DNA of 34,774 nucleotides from Nonomuraea basaltis (GTDB lineage: Bacteria; Actinomycetota; Actinomycetes; Streptosporangiales; Streptosporangiaceae): positions 1-34,774 of the forward strand of contig NZ_VCJS01000131.1 of NCBI RefSeq assembly GCF_005893125.1, written 5' to 3'. Every line of letters starts with the position of its first letter. Position 1 is the first letter of the stretch. The notes beneath the pieces are model-generated. The model made no database searches, was not told the origin of the DNA, and saw only the letters and a program-made list of their open reading frames with translations. This document shows, in pieces, positions 7,652-13,187 of this stretch. The position numbers and the translations under genes were made by a program.

Positions 7652-8467
7652 ATGACTCGGGTATGGCTCATCACGGGTGCGTCGCGGGGACTGGGCAGGG
7701 CGTTCGCGGAGGCGGCGCTAGAGGCGGGGGATCGCGTCGTGGGCGCCGCGCGGGACGTCGAGCCGCTGTCGGACTTGGTCCAGAGATATCCGGACAATCT
7801 CGTACGGCTGCCGCTCGACGTGTCCGACCGCGCCGCCGTGCAGGAGGGCGTGGACCGGGCGGCGGCCGCGTTCGGCCGGCTCGACATCGTGGTCAACAAC
7901 GCCGGCGGGATGCTGTTCGGCATGGTCGAGGAGGCCACCGAGGAGCAGATCAGGGCCCATCTCGACGTCAACCTGTTCGGCGCGATCTGGGTCGCCCAGG
8001 CCGTCATCCCGCACCTGCGGGCCCAGGGCTCCGGCCACATCCTGCAGGTCACGACGATGGGCACGGGCGGCGGCTTCGCCTCGACCGGCTTCTACGCGGG
8101 CGGCAAGTCGGCGCTCGACTCGATCAGCCAGGCGCTGGCCATGGAGGTGGAGCCGTTCGGCATCAAGGTCACCATCGTCCAGCCGGGCGGGTACGACACG
8201 GGCCTGTTCACCACGGGCACCACCACGACCGAGCCCGACCCGGCCTACGACCCGCTGCGGGCCAGGCTGGCCGAGATGTGGGGCGACGACGCCGGCCCCG
8301 GCCCGAGCACCGCCGCGCCCGTCATCATGGAGCTGGTCGACCTGCCCGACCCGCCCCTGCGGCTGATCGTCGGCGGCCGGTCCTACGACCTGGTTCAGGA
8401 GATGGAGCAGGCCCGCACCGGGGAATACCGCGCCTGGGAGCACCTCAGCCGCAAAGCGCCGGGCTGA
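7652..8467 (+). CDS. SDR family oxidoreductase
   Basis: This 271-residue classical short-chain dehydrogenase reduces or oxidises an alcohol or carbonyl using NAD(P). It has the Rossmann motif TGASRGLG (residues 9-16), NNAG at 82-85 and the catalytic YxxxK as Tyr148 and Lys152. The position 13 residues before the tyrosine, normally the catalytic serine, is Thr135 here. Arg34 and the neighbouring basic character suggest NADP preference, but weakly. The start is well placed behind GGAGGAGG. The gene is divergent from, and presumably controlled by, the TetR gene next to it. The substrate is unknown. Confidence 0.88.
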   Translation: MTRVWLITGASRGLGRAFAEAALEAGDRVVGAARDVEPLSDLVQRYPDNLVRLPLDVSDRAAVQEGVDRAAAAFGRLDIVVNNAGGMLFGMVEEATEEQIRAHLDVNLFGAIWVAQAVIPHLRAQGSGHILQVTTMGTGGGFASTGFYAGGKSALDSISQALAMEVEPFGIKVTIVQPGGYDTGLFTTGTTTTEPDPAYDPLRARLAEMWGDDAGPGPSTAAPVIMELVDLPDPPLRLIVGGRSYDLVQEMEQARTGEYRAWEHLSRKAPG

Positions 8468-8490
8468 ACCGAAACGGCCGCGAACGCGTC

Positions 8491-8523
8491 CTCATGATAA
8501 ATGAGTGGCATTCACCGAATGCC
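8491..8523. promoter_or_regulatory. Two adjacent hairpins after the SDR gene
   Basis: CTCAT-GATAA-ATGAG (8491-8505) is followed at once by GGCATTC-ACC-GAATGCC (8507-8523); both have perfect stems. There is no T-run. They lie 24-56 bases after the SDR stop and may end that transcript or act as operators for the short unit that follows. Confidence 0.4.
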
Positions 8524-8599
8524 CCCCGTTACCGTGGATAACAGCGAAAGGACGGGGCGGATTCCAGCCGCCCCCCCGCAACGTCAGGAAAGGCCAGTC

Positions 8600-8695
8600 A
8601 TGCGCTACGCAGCCGCCGCACTCGGGCAGGAACGGTGCCTATGTCGCCGGCCTGCGGTGTCCGGCTGCGCGCTCATCGGGCAGGCTTCGGGGTAA
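8600..8695 (+). CDS. Possible 31-residue small ORF upstream of the tRNA cluster
   Basis: An ATG at 8600, behind AGGAAAGG, opens a 31-codon frame (start MRYAAAALGQ, three cysteines) that ends at TAA 8695. A strong terminator follows 21 bases later. The same frame is open further upstream, so the start is uncertain. No family is recognised. It could be a small peptide, an attenuator leader or chance; I give it only because of the ribosome site and terminator. Confidence 0.25.
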   Translation: MRYAAAALGQERCLCRRPAVSGCALIGQASG

Positions 8696-8716
8696 TCCTC
8701 GCCAAGGATGATCCGG

Positions 8717-8754
8717 AGGCCGCCAGGGACATACCCGGGCGGCCTTTCTCTTTC
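8717..8754 (+). terminator. Intrinsic terminator before the tRNA cluster
   Basis: AGGCCGCC (8717-8724) pairs with GGCGGCCT (8738-8745). An inner GGG/CCC pairs across one mismatch around the loop ACATA, and TTCTCTTT follows. This is a strong rho-independent terminator reading rightwards, isolating the tRNA cluster from upstream transcription. Confidence 0.8.
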
Positions 8755-8790
8755 CTTGCTTTTGACAACTCCACAGCGGAAGACATCGAT

Positions 8791-8861
8791 GGGCTGATGG
8801 TGAAAAGGCATCACACCTGCCTTGCAAGCAGGGGTTCAGGGTTCAAGTCCCTGTCGGTCCA
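8791..8861 (+). tRNA. tRNA-Ala(TGC)
   Basis: This 71-base cloverleaf has acceptor GGGCTGA/TCGGTCC, D-stem GTGA/TCAC, anticodon stem CCTGC/GCAGG with loop CTTGCAA (anticodon TGC), and T-arm CAGGG-TTCAAGT-CCCTG. The third acceptor pair is G-U, the classical alanine identity element, and the discriminator is A. No 3' CCA is encoded. The next tRNA begins only 2 bases later. Confidence 0.85.
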
Positions 8862-8862
8862 C

Positions 8863-8934
8863 GCCGCAGAGGCCGAACAGGTAAGGCAGCTGGCTTCCAA
8901 TCAGCAGGACGGGGTTCGAGTCCCCGCTGCGGCT
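8863..8934 (+). tRNA. tRNA-Gly(TCC), with A at position 8
   Basis: Acceptor GCCGCAG/CTGCGGC, anticodon stem GCTGG/TCAGC with loop CTTCCAA (anticodon TCC), T-arm CGGGG-TTCGAGT-CCCCG and discriminator T, as usual for bacterial glycine tRNAs. The base after the acceptor stem is A, not the nearly invariant U8. The D-stem is three pairs (GCC/GGC). No CCA is encoded. Confidence 0.8.
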
Positions 8935-8939
8935 CTGAA

Positions 8940-9012
8940 GCGTCCGTAGCCCAATGGGAGAGGCACCGGCCTCAGGAGCCGGACGGTGCGGGTTCGAATC
9001 CCGCCGGACGTA
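8940..9012 (+). tRNA. tRNA with CAG anticodon on a class I body
   Basis: Acceptor GCGTCCG/CGGACGT (first pair G-U), D-stem GCC/GGC, anticodon stem CCGGC/GCCGG with loop CTCAGGA (anticodon CAG, G37), T-arm GCGGG-TTCGAAT-CCCGC, discriminator A. The variable region is only five bases (ACGGT). CAG should read the leucine codon CUG, but bacterial leucine tRNAs are class II with a long variable arm. The structure is unambiguous; the amino acid it carries is not. Confidence 0.8.
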
Positions 9013-9033
9013 CGAACCTCCCTTTCGAGGTGC

Positions 9034-9106
9034 GCCCCGTTGGTCTAGCGGTCAGGACGCCCGGCTTTCAACCGGGAAAACGCCGGTTCGAGTCCGGTAC
9101 GGGGTA
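9034..9106 (+). tRNA. tRNA-Glu(TTC)
   Basis: Acceptor GCCCCGT/ACGGGGT (first pair G-U), D-stem GTCT/GGAC, anticodon stem CCCGG/CCGGG with loop CTTTCAA (anticodon TTC), variable AAAAC, T-arm GCCGG-TTCGAGT-CCGGT, discriminator A. No CCA is encoded. A small hairpin (ACCTC/GAGGT) lies in the spacer before it. Confidence 0.87.
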
Positions 9107-9120
9107 CGACGCCAATTTCC

Positions 9121-9195
9121 GGCCCTATAGCTCAATGGATAGAGCGCCGGCCTACGAAGCCGGGTCTGTTGCAGGTTCAAATCCTGCTGGGGCTA
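9121..9195 (+). tRNA. tRNA-Arg(ACG)
   Basis: Acceptor GGCCCTA/TGGGGCT (first pair G-U), D-stem GCTC/GAGC, anticodon stem CCGGC/GCCGG with loop CTACGAA (anticodon ACG, presumably edited to ICG), seven-base variable region GTCTGTT, T-arm GCAGG-TTCAAAT-CCTGC, discriminator A. No CCA is encoded. Confidence 0.87.
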
Positions 9196-9199
9196 CTTG

Positions 9200-9220
9200 A
9201 ATGTGTTACGCACACATTTT
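9200..9220 (+). terminator. AT-rich hairpin between tRNA-Arg and tRNA-Tyr
   Basis: AATGTGT-TACGC-ACACATT has a perfect 7-bp stem followed by TT and CTCT. It may be a weak terminator or a processing signal between two parts of the tRNA cluster. Confidence 0.5.
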
Positions 9221-9225
9221 CTCTC

Positions 9226-9306
9226 GCGCGAGCTGGGCACACGGGGAGCCCACCCGGCCGTAAACCGGACGCTTCGGCTGTGGCGGTTCGACTCCGTCCT
9301 CGCGCA
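9226..9306 (+). tRNA. tRNA-Tyr(GTA)-like, with C33 and C8
   Basis: A perfect acceptor GCGCGAG/CTCGCGC, D-stem GGGC/GCCC, anticodon loop CCGTAAA (anticodon GTA), a 12-base variable region containing GC-TTCG-GC, T-arm GGCGG-TTCGACT-CCGTC, discriminator A. The long variable arm fits bacterial tyrosine tRNAs. Oddities: position 33 is C instead of the near-universal U, position 8 is C, and the first anticodon-stem pair is C-A. It may be a decaying gene or a functional non-standard tRNA. Confidence 0.7.
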
Positions 9307-9309
9307 CGG

Positions 9310-9346
9310 TCCGCCTCGCCATCGTGGGGGCCGGGGCGGATTTTTT
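9310..9346 (+). terminator. Terminator between tRNA-Tyr and tRNA-Cys
   Basis: TCCGCC (9310-9315) pairs with GGCGGA (9335-9340), followed directly by six T residues. It ends the tyrosine tRNA transcript. The cysteine tRNA begins at the very next base, 9347. Confidence 0.7.
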
Positions 9347-9415
9347 GGCGCAGTTCGCCGGTGCGGAAGCAGGCCTGCAAAGCCCGTTCAGCGAGTTCGA
9401 CTCTCGCCTGCGTCT
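9347..9415 (+). tRNA. tRNA-Cys(GCA)-like with a poor D-arm
   Basis: Acceptor GGCGCAG/CTGCGTC, anticodon stem CAGGC/GCCCG (one A-C mismatch) with loop CTGCAAA (anticodon GCA), T-arm GCGAG-TTCGACT-CTCGC and discriminator T, the cysteine identity base. The D-arm (9354-9369) does not form a regular four-pair stem, and the gene is short at 69 bases. It directly follows a terminator, so its own promoter is unclear. Confidence 0.6.
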
Positions 9416-9450
9416 CTTCGATGATCTTCCGCTGTGGAGCCGTATCCGGC

Positions 9451-9480
9451 TTGACAGATTTCGCGGGGAGCGCGTGTAAT
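9451..9480 (+). promoter_or_regulatory. Strong sigma-70-type promoter after the tRNA cluster
   Basis: TTGACA (9451-9456) and TGTAAT (9475-9480) lie 18 bases apart, close to consensus in both boxes. A start near 9487 would give a leader of about 210 bases before the nitroreductase-hemerythrin gene. Confidence 0.7.
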
Positions 9481-9499
9481 GATCGTCGCGTCGCGTGAC

Positions 9500-9661
9500 G
9501 CCGCCCGGAGGACGGCGGCGGCATGGAGGCGCCGAATCAAAGGGGATGACACCGTGACCACACCTACCGGTCGTGCCTGAGCGCATAGTCCCCGCGCGCC
9601 TTCCCATGCCCTCGGCGGAGTAGTCGGCCCGCCCTTTTCGGCATGCCGTGCGGGTTTCCTT
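9500..9661 (+). promoter_or_regulatory. Leader with hairpin, short ORF and terminator (possible attenuator)
   Basis: Downstream of the promoter are a hairpin GCCGCC/GGCGGC (9500-9519) with GGAGGA in its loop, and a nine-codon frame GTG...TGA (9553-9579, peptide MTTPTGRA) behind AAAGGGG. A terminator-like stem CCCGC/GCGGG (9628-9654) with an inner CGG/CCG stem and TTTCCTT follows. The order promoter, short ORF, terminator, gene is that of an attenuator. No known riboswitch is recognised. Confidence 0.4.
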
Positions 9662-9698
9662 GTCATCGACGCCAATCCCGCATGGAGCCAGAACACGC

Positions 9699-10568
9699 AT
9701 GCCCATTGACTTCAACCAGCAGATCATCGACGACTTCCGCGCCAACCAGGGGCAGGTCGGCGGCCCCTTCGAAGGAGCCAGGCTGCTCCTGCTGACCACC
9801 GTCGGAGCGAAGACGGGCGCCCGCCGTACGACTCCACTCGGCTACCTGCCCGACGGCGACCGCCTCTTGATCATCGCCTCGGCCGGCGGCGCGCCCGCGC
9901 ACCCGGCCTGGTACCACAATCTGCGCGCCAACCCCCAGATCAACGTGGAGGACGGCACCTTCGCCTACCAGGCGACGGCGGTCGTGCTGGAGGGCGAGGA
10001 GCGGGACCGCATGTTCGCCCGCGCCGTGGAGGCGGATCCCGGGTGGGGCGCGTACCAGGACCGGTCGGGCCGCGTCCTGCCCGTGGTCGCGCTCCTCCCG
10101 ACCGCGGGCACTCACACGCTGGCCGCCCTGTCGGCGCACGGCGGCGTGGGCGGCGACGGCGGGCCGCCCGCCGGGCCCATGGGCGACGCGCTCAGGAAGA
10201 TCCACGGCGCCTTCCGCCGCGAGCTGGCCCTGATCCGCAAGGAGGTCGCCGCCTCGGGCCCGCGCGTGGCCGCGCAACTTCGCGTGAATTGCCTGACCAT
10301 GTGCCAGGGCCTGCACGAGCACCATTCGCGCGAGGACGGTTCCATGTTCCCCGCGCTGGAGGAGCGCTATCCGGAGCTGGGCCCGACGCTGGAGCGACTG
10401 CGGGCCGAACACATAGTCGTGCAGCGACTCCTCGAGCAACTGCAGGACCTCCTCGCGGCAGACGACGTCGCCCCGGAGGCGCTGCTGAGCGAGGTGAACC
10501 GGCTCACCAAGGAGCTGGAGGCGCACCTGGACTACGAGGAGGAGCAGCTCGTACCGCTGCTCAACTGA
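9699..10568 (+). CDS. Deazaflavin-type nitroreductase fused to a hemerythrin HHE domain
   Basis: This 289-residue two-domain protein has a Ddn-like split-barrel domain at residues about 10-140 (LTTVGAKTGARRTTPLGYL, then PAHPAWYHNLRANP). That family binds F420H2 and reduces nitro-aromatics or quinones. Residues about 160-289 form a hemerythrin-like four-helix bundle with likely di-iron ligands His169, His208, Glu212, His238, His276 and Glu280. Such bundles bind oxygen or sense iron or redox state. The start at 9699 (MPIDFNQQ) is set by homology; GGAG lies 11 bases upstream. The leader holds a strong promoter and a possible attenuator. Electron transfer between F420 and the di-iron site is my inference. 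It converges with the formaldehyde dehydrogenase gene across a long terminator. Confidence 0.88.
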   Translation: MPIDFNQQIIDDFRANQGQVGGPFEGARLLLLTTVGAKTGARRTTPLGYLPDGDRLLIIASAGGAPAHPAWYHNLRANPQINVEDGTFAYQATAVVLEGEERDRMFARAVEADPGWGAYQDRSGRVLPVVALLPTAGTHTLAALSAHGGVGGDGGPPAGPMGDALRKIHGAFRRELALIRKEVAASGPRVAAQLRVNCLTMCQGLHEHHSREDGSMFPALEERYPELGPTLERLRAEHIVVQRLLEQLQDLLAADDVAPEALLSEVNRLTKELEAHLDYEEEQLVPLLN

Positions 10569-10574
10569 CACCAC

Positions 10575-10594
10575 CCGTGGTTCCGCAGCCACGG
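10575..10594. terminator. Small hairpin after the fusion gene
   Basis: CCGTGG-TTCCGCAG-CCACGG is a perfect 6-bp stem just past the stop codon, immediately before the long bidirectional terminator. Confidence 0.45.
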
Positions 10595-10601
10595 CCTTCC
10601 T

Positions 10602-10642
10602 GGCCTGCTGGACGGCCTGGCTTCGAGGCCGTCCAGCAGGCC
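10602..10642. terminator. Long bidirectional terminator hairpin
   Basis: A perfect 17-bp stem (10602-10618 with 10626-10642) around a 7-base loop separates two converging genes. There is no T-run, as is common for GC-rich actinobacterial terminators; it should stop transcription from both sides. Confidence 0.85.
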
Positions 10643-10688
10643 GTCGACTTCGCGTGTTCGGCGCCGGACGGCTCGCCGGCTGGGCGGG

Positions 10689-11912
10689 CTAGGCCGCCCT
10701 GGTCAGCATGCCGTGCGGGTCGAGTACGTACTTGCGTGCGGCTCCCTCGTCGAATTCGTGGTATCCCTGCGGCGCCTGGTCAAGCGGGATCGGCGTGGCG
10801 TTGACCGCCTTCGCGATCTGCACCCGGTCGTGCAGGATCGCCTGCATGAGCTGGCGGTTGTACCGCATGACAGGGCACTGGCCGGTGACGAAGCTGTGCG
10901 ACTTCGCCCAGCCGAGACCGATCCGGATGGACAGCGCCCCATGCTTGGCCGCCTCGTCCTCCGCGCCCGGGTCTCCCGTCACGTACAGGCCGGGGATGCC
11001 GAGCGCGCCACCCGCTCTGGTGACGTCCATGAGCGTGTTGAGGACGGTGGCGGGACGCTCCACCTCCGACTCGTGGCCGTGACCACGCGCCTCGAAGCCG
11101 ACCGCGTCGACGGCGCAGTCCACCTCGGGTTCGCGGAGGATGTGCATGATCTGATCCTTCGGCTCGCCCAGGGCGACGTTGATGGTCTCGCAGCCGAAGC
11201 TGTGCGCCTGGTCGAGCCGCTCCTTGTTCAGGTCGGCGACGATGACCACGGCGGCCCCGAGCAGGAACGCCGAGGCGGCCGCCGCGAGCCCGACGGGGCC
11301 GGCGCCGGCGATGTAGACGCTCGATCCCGGCTTCACCCCCGCGCTCACGCAGCCGTGGAACCCGGTCGGGAAGATGTCCGCGAGCATGGCCAGGTCAAGG
11401 ATCTTCTCCATCGCCCGGTCCTTGTCGGGGAACTTCAGCAGGTTCCAGTCGGCGTAGGGAACCAGGACGTACTCGGCCTGTCCACCGACCCAGCCGCCCA
11501 TGTCGACATAGCCGTACGCCGAGCCCGGCCGGTCCGGGTTCACGTTCTCACAGACTCCGGTGTTGCCCTCCTTGCAGTTGCGGCAGCGGCCGCAGGCGAT
11601 GTTGAACGGTACGGACACGAGGTCGCCGGTCTTGATGTACTCCACATCGGGACCGGTCTCGGCGACCTCACCAGTGATCTCGTGGCCGAGGACGAGGCCC
11701 TGGGGGGCTGTGGTACGCCCGCGGACCATGTGCTGATCGCTGCCGCAGATGTTCGTCGCGACCGTCTTGAGTATCGCGGCGTGTGGCAGTTTGCGGCCGA
11801 TGTTGGCCCGGTTCACCCCGGGGCCGTCCTTGAGCTCGAATTCGGGGTAGTCGGTCTCGCGTACCTCGACCTTGCCCGGACCGTCGTATATGACTCCCCT
11901 GTTGCCAGGCAT
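10689..11912 (-). CDS. fdhA: Glutathione-independent formaldehyde dehydrogenase
   Basis: This 407-residue zinc enzyme of the medium-chain dehydrogenase family matches the NAD-dependent, glutathione-free formaldehyde dehydrogenase of Pseudomonas putida (399 residues) in length and landmarks. It oxidises formaldehyde to formate, or dismutates aldehydes, with tightly bound NAD. Catalytic zinc ligands are Cys56 (NICGSDQH), His77 (GHE) and Asp179. The structural zinc lobe is Cys107, Cys110, Cys113 and Cys121. The Rossmann motif is GAGPVG at 203-208. AAGGG lies 7 bases before the ATG. It follows the aquaporin gene by 57 bases on the same strand, with no terminator seen, so the two probably form an operon. 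Dehydrogenases for related aldehydes share this fold, so the exact aldehyde is not certain. Confidence 0.88.
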   Translation of the reverse strand: MPGNRGVIYDGPGKVEVRETDYPEFELKDGPGVNRANIGRKLPHAAILKTVATNICGSDQHMVRGRTTAPQGLVLGHEITGEVAETGPDVEYIKTGDLVSVPFNIACGRCRNCKEGNTGVCENVNPDRPGSAYGYVDMGGWVGGQAEYVLVPYADWNLLKFPDKDRAMEKILDLAMLADIFPTGFHGCVSAGVKPGSSVYIAGAGPVGLAAAASAFLLGAAVVIVADLNKERLDQAHSFGCETINVALGEPKDQIMHILREPEVDCAVDAVGFEARGHGHESEVERPATVLNTLMDVTRAGGALGIPGLYVTGDPGAEDEAAKHGALSIRIGLGWAKSHSFVTGQCPVMRYNRQLMQAILHDRVQIAKAVNATPIPLDQAPQGYHEFDEGAARKYVLDPHGMLTRAA

Positions 11913-11969
11913 GACGATCCCTTCTTTGCTCGACAGTGACGGATGAGCGGTCGTTCACGGAATCATGGA

Positions 11970-12863
11970 TCACCTCCCCCGGCCGGGACGCCAGCGCCGG
12001 CGGCCGTGCCCCACACGGTCCCGGATCTTTTCGTCCTGCGGTGCGCGGGCCTCCGGGATCTGACCCGCCAGCCCCTGCCGGATCTCCCCGGCCTGCGGCT
12101 CCCGGGCACCGGTGATCTCCCCGGCGGCGCCCTGCTCGGCCACCTCGGGCACCTCGCGGGCCGGGCGGGCGACCAGGTCGTACACGATGACGGCCAGCAC
12201 CGCGCCGATGATCGGCCCGGCGATGTAGACGCCCATCTGCGTCCATGGCGTGTCGCCGCCGAACAGGCTGTTCGTCAGATAGGGCCCGAAGGTTCGGGCC
12301 GGATTGATCGAGCCGCCCGTCGCCGGACCGATCACGAAGATCTGGCCCGCCACGGCCAGTCCGATCATCAGACCGGACCAGCCGCTCGGCGCCCGGCGGT
12401 CGACCGCCAGAGCCATGATCGTGAGCAGCAGCAGGAACGTCCCGAGCGCCTCGAGCAGGATCCCCTGCGCGTAGGTCGAGCCCTCGCCCAGCCGGGTCAG
12501 CCCGACGCCGCCCTGCTCGATCGCCCGCCGGCCGAATCCGCCCACGATGAGCAGCCCGCCGGCGAACGCGCCGACGAGCTGAGCGACGATGTAGAACGGC
12601 ACCTCGGCCCACGGAAACCGGCGCCCCACGGCGAGAGCGATGGTGACCGCTGGATTGATGTGCGCCCCCGACGTGGTGCCGAACGCGTAGATGACGATCG
12701 CGACGACCACGGCGAACGACAGCGAGATGAAGCCGAGTCCGGCATAGTCCAGCTCACCTTTACCGAGAGCGAGTGCCGCCACGACCGATCCTGCGCCGAA
12801 GAGGATCAGCAGCATCGTTCCGATGGCTTCTGCGACGAGCCGTCGCGGCAGGTCTCCAACCAT
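11970..12863 (-). CDS. MIP family channel (aquaporin / glycerol facilitator)
   Basis: This 297-residue membrane channel has six predicted helices and both NPA boxes: HINPAVT in the first half and GGSINPARTFGP in the second, the latter with the pore arginine. MIP channels pass water, glycerol or other small neutral solutes. The core ends near residue 230. The remaining 65 or so residues are a charged cytoplasmic tail with loosely repeated GEI/GQI and AREPQ/ARAPQ segments, longer than in most bacterial aquaporins. It is the first gene of an apparent operon with formaldehyde dehydrogenase. The ATG at 12863 is preceded at short range by GGGGG, with a better GGAGG 24 bases upstream behind a hairpin. 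Confidence 0.9.
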   Translation of the reverse strand: MVGDLPRRLVAEAIGTMLLILFGAGSVVAALALGKGELDYAGLGFISLSFAVVVAIVIYAFGTTSGAHINPAVTIALAVGRRFPWAEVPFYIVAQLVGAFAGGLLIVGGFGRRAIEQGGVGLTRLGEGSTYAQGILLEALGTFLLLLTIMALAVDRRAPSGWSGLMIGLAVAGQIFVIGPATGGSINPARTFGPYLTNSLFGGDTPWTQMGVYIAGPIIGAVLAVIVYDLVARPAREVPEVAEQGAAGEITGAREPQAGEIRQGLAGQIPEARAPQDEKIRDRVGHGRRRWRPGRGR

Positions 12864-12886
12864 CGCAACCCCCGATGACGATGGTT
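12858..12886 (-). promoter_or_regulatory. Hairpin over the aquaporin start codon
   Basis: AACCATCG (12858-12865) and CGATGGTT (12879-12886) form a perfect 8-bp inverted repeat with a 13-base spacer. In the mRNA the start codon lies in the stem, while the upstream GGAGG (just beyond 12886) stays free. A TATATT box, a possible -10, is at 12902-12907 on the minus strand. Confidence 0.45.
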
Positions 12887-13187
12887 TCCTCCCTAAATTC
12901 GAATATATACCCTGAAGTTATGGCGCCCCTTCTTCAGATCAGGCTCCGAGCTGCTTAAAAGGCCCGAGCGACGGCCGCCTGGAGCCGGGGGTGTTCTCCC
13001 GAACGTGTCCTGAGCTCCAAAGACTCATGCGTCGTCCATCAACCTCAAGGGGACGATCTTTACGGTGCAAAAGCACTCTCCCTGATGACGACCGACGGCG
13101 ACGAACTGCGGGCCAGGTTCTCCCCGAGCGCCGTATCTCTCTGACCCCCGCGCCCCCGGAACCCTTGCGGGTTCCGAGGGCGGCAGG
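12887..13187. other. Intergenic region between the secreted-protein and aquaporin genes
   Basis: This holds the presumed aquaporin promoter (minus-strand TATATT at 12907-12902) and the 3' hairpin of the small secreted-protein gene. A rightward open frame of about 60 codons ends at TGA 13143, but it has no proper start or ribosome site and no recognised similarity. I see nothing else. Confidence 0.4.
13157..13176. terminator. Hairpin terminator after the small secreted-protein gene
   Basis: CGGAACCC-TTGC-GGGTTCCG is a perfect 8-bp stem 12 bases past the stop of the leftward gene at 13188. It has no T-run, but its position fits a terminator. Confidence 0.65.

Noticed and set aside
8762..8790. 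TTGACA at 8762-8767 as the promoter of the tRNA cluster
   Set aside because: A -10 box at normal spacing would fall at 8785-8790, and transcription would start inside the first tRNA. No convincing -10 is present.
12961..13143. Rightward open frame of about 60 codons between the aquaporin and secreted-protein genes
   Set aside because: It has no usable start codon near its beginning, no ribosome site and no recognised domain.
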